Shown here: in pieces, positions 24,751-31,823 of the stretch
Numbering within the stretch: position 1 is the stretch's first letter
Layout: the number at the start of each line of letters is the position of its first letter
Origin: VFKU01 sp964620045
GTDB taxonomy: Bacteria > Hydrogenedentota > Hydrogenedentia > Hydrogenedentales > GCA-2746185
Direction of reading: 5' to 3'
Assembly: GCA_964620045.1 (NCBI GenBank)
Contig: CAZUJL010000006.1
Span: 100,829 to 164,828, forward strand
Length of the DNA: 64,000 bases
Made by a program: the position numbers and the translations under genes
The notes under the pieces: generated by a model
Databases searched by the model: none
What the model saw: only the letters and a program-made list of their open reading frames with translations
What the model was told of the DNA's origin: nothing

Positions 24751-25764
24751 TTACTTCTTCTTGTTCGAGTCGTCTTCCATTTTCGCGATGGATTCGCGCA
24801 TGCCGGTGTCGGCCATGACGTTTTTCATCTTGTAATAATCCATCACGCCGAGGTTGCCGCTGCGGAACGCGTCCGCGATGGCTTTCGGCACCTGCGCTTC
24901 CGCCTCGACCAGTCGCGATTCCATTTCAACCACCGCCGCGCGCATTTCCTGTTCGCGCGCGGTCGCCATCGCGCGGCGTTCTTCGGCGCGGGCCTGTGCG
25001 ATATTTTTATCCGCTTCGGCTTGCTTCATCTGGAGCTGTGCGCCGATGTTGTCGCCCACGTCCACGTCCGCGATGTCGATCGACAGGATTTCATATGCGG
25101 TGCCGGAGTCGAGGCCGCGCGCGAGCACGACCTTCGAAATCGAGTCAGGATTCTCAAGCACCTTCTTGTGCGACGGCGCGCTGCCGATCGTGGTCACGAT
25201 GCCTTCGCCCACGCGCGCGATGATGGTCTCCTCCGTCGCGCCGCCCACCAGCGTTTCCAGGTTCGTGCGCACGGTCACGCGCGCCTTGGCCTTGATCTGG
25301 ATACCGTCCATTGCGACCGCGGCGACCGTCGCCGGGCCTTGGCGCGGATCCGGGCAATCGATGACCTTCGGTTTCACAGACGTCTGCACGGCGTCGAACA
25401 CGTCACGGCCGGCCAGATCAATCGCCGTGGCCTTTTTGAACGACAGGCTGATGTTCGCCTTCGACGCGGCAATCAGCGCGCGCACGACACTGACGACATT
25501 GCCGCCCGCGAGGTAATGGGCTTCGAGTTCGTCCGTCGTGAGCACGATGCCGGCCTTCACCGCCATGACGCGGGTATCGACGATGACGGCGGGATTCACG
25601 CGCCGCAGCCGCATGCCAAGCAGCTTCAGGAACCCGACCGGCGCCTCGGCCAGGCGCGCGCGCAGCCAGATGCCGAAGAACGTAATGATGACCGTCGCCA
25701 TGATGAGCAAAACGATGACACCAACAACGACCATGACCAGCAGAACCAGTTGCATCGGATCCAT
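24751..25764 (-). CDS. floA: Flotillin-like protein FloA
   Basis: A 337-residue FloA (UPF0365). It has an N-terminal hydrophobic hairpin (LVLLVMVVVGVIVLLIMATVIITFF), the conserved APVGFLKLLGMRLRRVNPAVIV, AGIVLTTDELEAHYLAGGNV and an SPFH core (GIQIKAKARVTVRTNLETLVGGA, ILSIDIADVDVGDNIG), then an Ala/Glu-rich coiled coil (KNIAQARAEERRAMATA). FloA oligomers organise functional membrane microdomains and act with NfeD proteases. AAGGGG lies seven bases before the ATG. A 106-base gap to the preceding small gene contains a TATAC/GTATA inverted repeat (25798-25810) and may hold an internal promoter. Confidence 0.93.
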   Translation of the reverse strand: MDPMQLVLLVMVVVGVIVLLIMATVIITFFGIWLRARLAEAPVGFLKLLGMRLRRVNPAVIVDTRVMAVKAGIVLTTDELEAHYLAGGNVVSVVRALIAASKANISLSFKKATAIDLAGRDVFDAVQTSVKPKVIDCPDPRQGPATVAAVAMDGIQIKAKARVTVRTNLETLVGGATEETIIARVGEGIVTTIGSAPSHKKVLENPDSISKVVLARGLDSGTAYEILSIDIADVDVGDNIGAQLQMKQAEADKNIAQARAEERRAMATAREQEMRAAVVEMESRLVEAEAQVPKAIADAFRSGNLGVMDYYKMKNVMADTGMRESIAKMEDDSNKKK

Positions 25765-25870
25765 TCGCAGCCCCTTAAGCGTTCAATTACGCAGCGTTAT
25801 ACCGTGTATACATTACTCTCGTAGCCACCGGAAAATTCGCCGGGATTCAGCGAATTTTACCCAGCCACGA

Positions 25871-26230
25871 CTATTCGCCCTGAATTTTCCGCACAATGCC
25901 GTCCATGGCAGCCAAATCATTGCGTTTCTTGGATTCGACCAGCATGCGCGTCGTAGCGAGCACATCCCGATCCCGACGCGCGTACGCCTCCAGCGAGTCG
26001 AGGGACACGTTGGTCACGCCCGCCTGTCGCAGATCGAGATACCCCGCCACGACGTTGTACGCGTTCAGGCCGGAGAACGTCATCCGCACCATGCGCTGCA
26101 ACTCCACCGGCGCGCCGACCACGCGCGAGCGCATGATCGTGCGGCCGTAGTAAATGTACAGCGACACACCGAACGCCGTCGCCAGCAGCACCAATATCAA
26201 ACACAAGAACGCAAAAGAATTCCCGCTCAT
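25871..26230 (-). CDS. Short FloA-like protein (N-terminal region only)
   Basis: A 119-residue membrane protein: one hydrophobic segment (FAFLCLILVLLATAFGVSLYI), then a soluble part that aligns with the beginning of the adjacent FloA. Shared positions run in register from APV, through Met eight residues later, Asn six further, AG after 15 more, then LEA with a one-residue gap and a final SKxxN. It stops before the SPFH core and coiled coil. It begins at the last base of the preceding stop (TAATG), so it is coupled to the short nfeD. It may be a truncated paralogue that caps or tunes FloA assembly; that is inference. Confidence 0.75.
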   Translation of the reverse strand: MSGNSFAFLCLILVLLATAFGVSLYIYYGRTIMRSRVVGAPVELQRMVRMTFSGLNAYNVVAGYLDLRQAGVTNVSLDSLEAYARRDRDVLATTRMLVESKKRNDLAAMDGIVRKIQGE

Positions 26231-26715
26231 TACGCCGGCTGCCTGTCCGCGGCTTCTTCACACACCACGCGGTTGCCTTCGACCTGAATGATCTTCACTG
26301 TTTTGCCCGCGTCAATAAAGGTGCCGTTCGAGACCGCATCAATTCGTCGGTTGCCGATCATGATCGAGCCCGCCGGCCGCAGCGTCGTGTGCACCTGCGC
26401 GAACTGGCCCACGAGCGACGCGTCCTGCGCATATGCGCTGTAGCCTTCGCTCGTGTCCTGATTCGTTTTGTTAACCATTGCCGTGCCGAGCGGCGTCTTG
26501 AACATCACATACAAGCCGAGGAGCACCGCGACGAGCACGCCGGCCAACTCTCCCGCGGTGATGAAAATGCCGTACTCCGGATGCTGATACCACCCGAGCG
26601 CGATGCTGCCGATCACAAGCAAGCCGCCCAGCACGCCGAGCGCGCCGCCGGGCAGGAAGAACTCTGAAAAAATCAGCGCGACACCGGCGACAAAAAGAAT
26701 GATCACCGGCGTCAT
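26230..26715 (-). CDS. Short NfeD-like membrane protein
   Basis: A 161-residue NfeD-family protein without the protease. Three to four membrane helices (VIILFVAGVALIFSEFFLPGG, ALGVLGGLLVIGSIALGWY, GELAGVLVAVLLGLYVMF) are followed by an OB-fold domain (GQFAQVHTTLRPAGSIMIGNRRIDAVSNGTFI, VKIIQVEGNRVVCEE). NfeD OB domains bind FloA/stomatin-type proteins. The family motif with LRPAG and G..IDA is clear. Overlaps the upstream unknown gene by four bases (ATGA) and the next gene by one base. Confidence 0.88.
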   Translation of the reverse strand: MTPVIILFVAGVALIFSEFFLPGGALGVLGGLLVIGSIALGWYQHPEYGIFITAGELAGVLVAVLLGLYVMFKTPLGTAMVNKTNQDTSEGYSAYAQDASLVGQFAQVHTTLRPAGSIMIGNRRIDAVSNGTFIDAGKTVKIIQVEGNRVVCEEAADRQPA

Positions 26716-27029
26716 GCGGCGCTGGCTCCGGCATTCCCCGGCTCGCCGAGGGTTTCCAACAACGACATCAATTGTCCCGCCTCCACACGAATCGCCTGCA
26801 TCACTTTCATTTTATCGGCCGGGTCGTTTGGGTCCGCGTCGCGCTGCGGTTCGAAGGTGCCGATGAGTCCATCACCCGCCGGGAATAGACCGCGCGCCTG
26901 CGCGAGCAGTTTGTTGTAGCGGTGGATGATCGGCAGGCACGAATAATAACCGGCGCCCTGCTGGTGCAACACGACCGAGTCTTCCAGCAGTTGGCGCAGC
27001 ATTCGGATGATTGCCGTGCGCGTGTCCAT
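26712..27029 (-). CDS. Unknown 105-residue protein inside the NfeD/FloA operon
   Basis: A small soluble, mostly helical protein: MDTRTAIIRMLRQLLEDSVV, then HQQGAGYYSCLPIIHRYNKL and a C-terminal helix MQAIRVEAGQLMSLLETLGE. No domain recognised. It is coupled on both sides, by TGATG with the long nfeD upstream and by ATGA with the short nfeD downstream, so it must be made at matched levels with two membrane NfeD proteins. ATG at 27029 is preferred over the TTG one codon earlier because of that overlap. Confidence 0.75.
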   Translation of the reverse strand: MDTRTAIIRMLRQLLEDSVVLHQQGAGYYSCLPIIHRYNKLLAQARGLFPAGDGLIGTFEPQRDADPNDPADKMKVMQAIRVEAGQLMSLLETLGEPGNAGASAA

Positions 27030-28684
27030 CAAGCCTGCGCTCCCGTCTGTTCAACCACAATCCGCGCGCCGTCCACTTCAATAATCTCGACGTCCGTGCC
27101 CGCGGGAATGAACGCGCCGCGCGTGACGACTTGCAGCGTGGCCTCGCCAAAGCGCGCGCGCCCCGCCGGCCGCAGCGTGCTCGTGGCCGTGCCGCGCAAG
27201 CCGATCCGCGGTTCGGCCGCCGCCTGCACCGGCGCAGTGTAGCCTTCGGTGGTGGTTTGCGTGGCTTCGAGCGTCATCGCGCGGTAGAACGGCGAGCGCG
27301 GGAAAAATCGCCATGTCGCGACTACAAAAATGGTGAACGTCACCATCGCGACGGTGAGTGAATACAGCACTTCGGAAAAACGGTCGTACTCCCAACTGTA
27401 GCGCGGCAGCGTGAAATTCACGAGGGAGAGGTAGGTGCCGATCAGCACAAACACAATCCCCGCGACACCCGCGATGCCGAATCCGGGCAGGATGAAAGCC
27501 TCGACGGCGATCAGCAGGAAGCCCGCGATAATCAGCACGATGTCGATGGTGTCCGCCAAGCCGAGCACGAAGTGCGCGCCGAACAGCAGCATCAGCGCGA
27601 TCGCGCCCACGATGCCCGCGAGGCCCAGGCCGGCGGTTTTGATTTCGTAGTACAGCGCGCCGAGGCCGATCATCAGCAGAAGACCGGCCACTGTGGGGCT
27701 GGTTAGAAAGCGGAAGGTTTCCTCCGCCCAGTTCGGCTCAATCGTGTGGATCTGCGGCGCCGCGAACCCGTAGTACGCCAGCGCCAACTGGAAGCTGTTC
27801 ACGACCATCGGAATCAGGCCGTACTTCGCCGCTTCGGACGGCGTGAGCGTTAGCAATTTGCCGGCCGGCGAGATAAGTTCGCTGCCGTCGGGATAGACCA
27901 CGGTGCCGGCGGCGTGCTCGCCGACGATCTCGGTTTCAGTTTCGGTCGCCGGCGCTGCGTCGGTGGTTTCGGCGGGCTTGGGTTCTTCAACCGGCAAGGC
28001 GTCGCCCGCGATGTCCCGCAAAATTTCCTTGACCGGTGCTAGTGGCGAATCATCTTCGGCTTCGTACGACGGGACTTCGCCCACGGAAAACATCGTGTAT
28101 TTGCCGTCTTCGCCGACAATGCCGCGCAGCTCGATATCTTTATCGACCATCGCCTGCGCGAGGTCGGGGCTGTGGCCGTTGCTTTCGGCGAGGGCGCGCA
28201 TCTTCGCGCGCATGAACGAGACTTCCTTCTCGCCCGTCGGCATCATGCCTTCGGCCGTCGCGATCACAGGGGTCGCCGCGCCGATCGCGCTGCCCGGCGA
28301 CATGATGATGTCGTCGCACGCAAAGCTAATCAGCGCGCCGGCGGAAATGGCGCCCATGCCTTCGATGTAGGCAATTGTGCGCACTGTGGAATTCGTGAGC
28401 GCAGTCGCGATCTCCACCGCGGAATCCACCCGCCCGCCCGGAGTGTCGATGCGCAGCACGACGGCCGCAGCCTTGCTTTTCTCGGCTTCGGCCAGCGCGC
28501 GCTTGATCACGACCGCGATGCCTGGGTCGATCATGCCCGTCACGCGGCAGACGACAACAACCTCGCCGGTCGGCACGGAATCGGAGGCAGGGGCAGTTTC
28601 CTGCGCATGCGCGGCCACGGCGAGAAACAGTGCCGCCAGCATGGGCGCAACGCGGCGCAGGCTATGCGTTTCACGGCTCAACAT
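27029..28684 (-). CDS. NfeD-type membrane-bound ClpP-class serine protease
   Basis: A 551-residue long-form NfeD. A signal peptide (APMLAALFLAVAAHAQ) leads to a ClpP-like periplasmic protease domain (VVLRIDTPGGRVDSAVEIA, EGMGAISAGALISFACDDI, GSAIGAATPV). Ser114 in GAISAG with Lys153 in TGEKEVSF is the likely catalytic dyad. Five or so membrane helices follow (from about residue 330), ending in an OB-fold (RGTATSTLRPAGRARFGEATLQ). Such proteases cleave hydrophobic C-termini of stomatin/flotillin-like partners. It is the first gene of the operon, with a promoter at 28767-28795. Confidence 0.9.
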   Translation of the reverse strand: MLSRETHSLRRVAPMLAALFLAVAAHAQETAPASDSVPTGEVVVVCRVTGMIDPGIAVVIKRALAEAEKSKAAAVVLRIDTPGGRVDSAVEIATALTNSTVRTIAYIEGMGAISAGALISFACDDIIMSPGSAIGAATPVIATAEGMMPTGEKEVSFMRAKMRALAESNGHSPDLAQAMVDKDIELRGIVGEDGKYTMFSVGEVPSYEAEDDSPLAPVKEILRDIAGDALPVEEPKPAETTDAAPATETETEIVGEHAAGTVVYPDGSELISPAGKLLTLTPSEAAKYGLIPMVVNSFQLALAYYGFAAPQIHTIEPNWAEETFRFLTSPTVAGLLLMIGLGALYYEIKTAGLGLAGIVGAIALMLLFGAHFVLGLADTIDIVLIIAGFLLIAVEAFILPGFGIAGVAGIVFVLIGTYLSLVNFTLPRYSWEYDRFSEVLYSLTVAMVTFTIFVVATWRFFPRSPFYRAMTLEATQTTTEGYTAPVQAAAEPRIGLRGTATSTLRPAGRARFGEATLQVVTRGAFIPAGTDVEIIEVDGARIVVEQTGAQA

Positions 28685-28766
28685 GAGTCGTTCCCCGGCG
28701 TCCTCGGATCGGCCTCCACGCGGGCAGACTCCGGGCGCACTCTACATACATTTCGCAGCCGGTTTT

Positions 28767-28795
28767 ATTCTACGTGTATGCGAAAGGGCCGTCAA
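28767..28795 (-). promoter_or_regulatory. Sigma-70-like promoter of the NfeD/FloA operon
   Basis: Minus strand TTGACG (28795-28790), 17 bases, TAGAAT (28772-28767). Start near 28760, leader about 75 bases. It lies in the gap after hemW. Confidence 0.6.
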
Positions 28796-28817
28796 TTACA
28801 CGCAAACGCATGCGCAC

Positions 28818-29978
28818 TCACACGAGCGCGAGGCCAATCTCGTTGTTGAGCTCGTAGCCGCGCTGCGTGGGGGAGAGGCGCGCGCCGTCGTCGATGATCA
28901 AGCCGCCCGACGCGAGCGTGCGCAGCGTATCACCGAAGTCCGCATCGATCTCGACGCCGAACCGCGCGCGATATTCCGCGTGTGTGATGCCGGCGCGCGT
29001 ACGGAAATGCTGGATCAGCGTTTCGACTTTCACTTCGCGCGGAGCGAGTCGAAGCGATTCTTCCTTCGCGCCGGGATCGGCTAGGTACGCGGCTATGTTC
29101 GACACGTTCCGTGCACGCACGCCGCCGAGATACGACACCGCTCCCGGACCAAAGGCGGCGTACTCTTCGTTGTGCCAGTAGATCAGATTGTGCGCGGACT
29201 CAAAGCCCGGCTTCGCGAAGTTGGAGACCTCGTAGTGGCCATAGCCCGCCGTACCGAGGGTATTCATCGCCTCGCGATACTGCTCCAGCGCGATGTCCTC
29301 GCTAATCGCCGTGTGCCGCTGGCTCCAGAAGGGCGTGCGTTCCTCGTAGGTGAGGCCGTAGGTGGAGACGTGCGGCGAGCCGAACCGGATGCACTCCGCC
29401 AGCGAATTCGTCCACGGCGCCGCCGGCTTCGCGCCGAAGATAAGGTCAATGCCCCAATTCTGAAAGTTCTCGCCGACAAGGTCGCACGCCCGTCGCGCGA
29501 CATCGGCGTCGTGGCAACGGCCCAGGAACTTCAGCACTTCATTGTCGAAGCTTTGTACGCCGAGGCTGAGCCGATTGACGCCAATGTCACGCCAGGCTTT
29601 GATGCGCTCCGGCGTAACATCATCCGGATTTACTTCAATAGTGATTTCGTTTGGGAGGGCGAGTGTCCTCACGAGCTGGGATTCGCCGGTGGTTCCGGCT
29701 CGTGAGGACACTCGCCCTCCCAAACCGATCTCGAATTTTTTGTGCAAGGCTTCGAAGATCCGCAGAAACGCCTTCGTGCTCAGCAATGACGGCGTGCCGC
29801 CCCCAAAAAAGATCGATCGCGCGACGCGCGGCCCGTCATACGCCGCGATTTCGCGCACGAGCGCATCCGCGAATTCCTCAGGCGCATCGCCCGAGGTCGG
29901 CCGCTTCACAAAATCGCAATACGGACACGCCACGCGGCAGTAGGGGACGTGAATGTAAATGCCAACGCTCGATGTCAT
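28818..29978 (-). CDS. hemW: HemW-like radical SAM protein carrying an in-frame repeat insertion
   Basis: A 386-residue HemW/coproporphyrinogen-oxidase-like radical SAM protein. The cluster motif is PYCRVACPYCDF (Cys14, 18, 21), then FFGGGTPSLLS, ITIEVNPDDVTPERI, GVNRLSLGVQSFDNEVLKFLGR, STYGLTYEERTPF and the HemW-type HNLIYWHNEEYAAFGPGA. HemW is thought to deliver heme to respiratory proteins rather than decarboxylate coproporphyrinogen. Between KKFEI and EITIEV there are about 26 extra residues (GLGGRVSSRAGTTGESQLV and so on) encoded by the palindromic repeat at 29649-29725; other family members pass directly from one to the other. The frame stays open, so the protein may still fold. Confidence 0.88.
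   Translation of the reverse strand: MTSSVGIYIHVPYCRVACPYCDFVKRPTSGDAPEEFADALVREIAAYDGPRVARSIFFGGGTPSLLSTKAFLRIFEALHKKFEIGLGGRVSSRAGTTGESQLVRTLALPNEITIEVNPDDVTPERIKAWRDIGVNRLSLGVQSFDNEVLKFLGRCHDADVARRACDLVGENFQNWGIDLIFGAKPAAPWTNSLAECIRFGSPHVSTYGLTYEERTPFWSQRHTAISEDIALEQYREAMNTLGTAGYGHYEVSNFAKPGFESAHNLIYWHNEEYAAFGPGAVSYLGGVRARNVSNIAAYLADPGAKEESLRLAPREVKVETLIQHFRTRAGITHAEYRARFGVEIDADFGDTLRTLASGGLIIDDGARLSPTQRGYELNNEIGLALV
29649..29725. repeat. Palindromic dispersed repeat inserted in hemW
   Basis: Two perfect 27-base inverted arms (29649-29675 and 29699-29725) flank a 23-base centre. Each arm holds GGAGGGCGAGTGTCCTCACG or its complement. The right arm with its flanks (29697-29726) recurs over 30 identical bases at 42242-42271. 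This marks a mobile or amplified palindrome (REP/MITE-like); no transposase is encoded. Confidence 0.9.
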
Positions 29979-29985
29979 GTGAGTA

Positions 29986-29999
29986 TTTTATCGATAAAA
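29986..29999. promoter_or_regulatory. Perfect 14-base palindrome before hemW
   Basis: TTTTATCGATAAAA ends seven bases before the hemW start at 29978. Its AT content is out of keeping with the surroundings; part of it (TAAAAT on the minus strand) could also serve as a -10 element. Operator or promoter; function is inferred. Confidence 0.45.
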
Positions 30000-30001
30000 G
30001 A

Positions 30002-30028
30002 GAAACGCGGGCATTCCGCCCGCGTTTC
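30002..30028 (-). terminator. Rho-independent terminator of the ThDP enzyme gene
   Basis: Perfect 11-base arms GAAACGCGGGC / GCCCGCGTTTC with a 5-base loop, followed on the minus strand by TCTTTTATC. It starts 24 bases after the stop codon at 30052. Confidence 0.8.
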
Positions 30029-30051
30029 GATCAAAAGACCTTTGGCCGAGA

Positions 30052-31689
30052 CTATATATACCCGCCGCCCTTGTATTCGGTGTCGCGGCGAAGAACCACG
30101 TTTACCAGTGCCGGCTTCTTCGATTTGAACGCGCGCTCGAGCGCCGGCTTGATGTCCGCCGGCTTTTCGACGTACTCACCGTGGCCGCCCATCGCCTCGA
30201 CGACCTTATCGTAGCGCGTGTAGTTGAGATACGTCGCTACGTGCTCGCCGTAGAACGCGCCCTGCGGCCGCATCATCTGGCCCCACGCGGCGTCGTTGCC
30301 CACGATGCCCACGATCGGCAGATTGAAGCGCACGGCGGTATCAAACTCAAAGCCGTTCAGGCCGAATGAACCGTCGCCATAAATGATAAGCACCTTGCGA
30401 TCAGGGAAGGTGTGCTGCGCCGCGAGGGCGAACGGCGCACCCACGCCCAGCGTACCCAAGGGGCCCGGATCCATCCACAGGCCGCGCTTCGGAATCGGCA
30501 CCACCTTCGCCGACTCGGCCACCACATCGCCGCCGTCGCCGATGACGATCATGTCGTCGTCCTGTGCGACGAAATCCGCAACGTCCTTGCAGAAGCGTGA
30601 AGTCTCGATGGGCACCGTATCCGCCGCCTGCTTGCCGGCGATCTTGGCTTCCAGCGCCACTTCCTGCGCGCGCAGTTCCTTCGCATAGGCCGAGTGGTCG
30701 ATCTTGATGCCTTCCTCGGTCGCCACGCGTACCATTTCGTCGAAGCTGCACGCAAGGTTGCCGACCAGCGCGACGTCCGCATCGCGGTTCTGGCCCACGA
30801 GCAGGTTGTCCATTTCGAGCTGAATGACCTTCGCGCCTTCCGGAATGTCCTTGCCGAATTTCATGCGGAAGTCGAGGATGCAGCCCGCGAGCACGATCAC
30901 GTCGCAATTCTTGATCGCATCGCGCCGTGTGCGGTTGAAGAGCAGGGGAGAGTCATTCGGGATCGTGCCGCGGCCCATGCCGTTCGCATACGCCGGAATC
31001 TTCGTTGCATTCAGGAAGCGCTGCATCGGCGCTTGCGCGTTCGACCACTTCACGCTTGTGCCGGCCATGACCATCGGCCGCTTCGCCGTCGCCAGAATAT
31101 CGAGCGCCTTGCGCACTTCGCCGGATTGCGGCGTCACGAGCGGCGGCGCCGTGCGGATGGCCGGATAGCGGACGTTAATTTCGTTCACGTCGTTCATCAG
31201 GATGTCCATCGGAATTTCGAGGAACACCGGACCGGGGATGCCGGTCACCGCATGGCGCACGGCGAGTTCGATGTATTCGGGGATGCGCTCGGTGTCATAA
31301 CACGCGCCGGCCCATTTCGTGATCGGGCGCATCAGCGCGACGTGATCCATTTCCTGCAGCGAGCCACGCCCGAGATTCGCGAAGGGGCCCTGGCCGCCGA
31401 TGACGAGGATGGGCGAGTTCGCGCGCCACGCATTCGCGACGCCGGTCACGCAGTCCGTCACGCCCGGGCCCGCCGTCACCACCGCGATGCCCACCTTGCC
31501 GGGGTTCAGGCGGCTCCACGCGTCGGCCGCGTGCGTCGTCGCCTGCTCATGCCGCACGTCGATGATCCGGATGCCTTGCTCCTGGCAACCGACGTAGATC
31601 GGCATGATGTGGCCGCCGCTGAGGGTGAAGATGCAGTCCGTGCCCATTTTCTTGAAGGCGCGGCCCGCGAGTATTCCGCCGTGTGGCAT
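30052..31689 (-). CDS. Thiamine-diphosphate-dependent enzyme, acetolactate synthase / 2-hydroxyacyl-CoA lyase type
   Basis: A 545-residue three-domain ThDP enzyme. The N-terminal PYR domain has IFTLSGGHIMPIY and RHEQATTHAADAWSR with the catalytic Glu, and VTAGPGVTDCVTGVANAW. The central domain follows. The C-terminal PP domain has the ThDP motif GDGSFGLNGFEFDTAV ending in IVGNDAAWGQ. It most resembles acetolactate-synthase-like enzymes and oxalyl/2-hydroxyacyl-CoA lyases; the substrate cannot be told from this. No ilvN/ilvC genes are adjacent, which argues against a biosynthetic IlvB. AGGAG lies before the ATG at 31689, which fixes the start. Single gene bounded by terminators. Confidence 0.85.
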   Translation of the reverse strand: MPHGGILAGRAFKKMGTDCIFTLSGGHIMPIYVGCQEQGIRIIDVRHEQATTHAADAWSRLNPGKVGIAVVTAGPGVTDCVTGVANAWRANSPILVIGGQGPFANLGRGSLQEMDHVALMRPITKWAGACYDTERIPEYIELAVRHAVTGIPGPVFLEIPMDILMNDVNEINVRYPAIRTAPPLVTPQSGEVRKALDILATAKRPMVMAGTSVKWSNAQAPMQRFLNATKIPAYANGMGRGTIPNDSPLLFNRTRRDAIKNCDVIVLAGCILDFRMKFGKDIPEGAKVIQLEMDNLLVGQNRDADVALVGNLACSFDEMVRVATEEGIKIDHSAYAKELRAQEVALEAKIAGKQAADTVPIETSRFCKDVADFVAQDDDMIVIGDGGDVVAESAKVVPIPKRGLWMDPGPLGTLGVGAPFALAAQHTFPDRKVLIIYGDGSFGLNGFEFDTAVRFNLPIVGIVGNDAAWGQMMRPQGAFYGEHVATYLNYTRYDKVVEAMGGHGEYVEKPADIKPALERAFKSKKPALVNVVLRRDTEYKGGGYI

Positions 31690-31769
31690 GGTGGTCTCCT
31701 GAAGGGTGGTTGGTGCGCGAACGGCACATGGTACTCGCCGCGCGAAGCCTGAGTAAAGGCCGAAAACCA

Positions 31770-31809
31770 ACGCGGCATTCCGCCCGATTTTCGGAACGGA
31801 ACGCCGCGT
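31770..31809 (-). terminator. Terminator after the EF-hand protein gene
   Basis: 13-base arms ACGCGGCATTCCG / CGGAACGCCGCGT (one G-T wobble) with a 14-base loop, followed on the minus strand by TTGGTTTTC. It begins 15 bases after the stop at 31824. Confidence 0.65.
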
Positions 31810-31823
31810 GAAAGGTGAGGGGA

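Noticed and set aside
29649..29725. Large hairpin read as a terminator
   Set aside because: It lies inside hemW, the frame continues, no U-tract follows and an arm is repeated elsewhere.
30052..31689. Call as ilvB (acetolactate synthase) or oxalyl-CoA decarboxylase
   Set aside because: Family motifs fit several ThDP lyases and there are no ilvN/ilvC or frc-type neighbours to choose between them.
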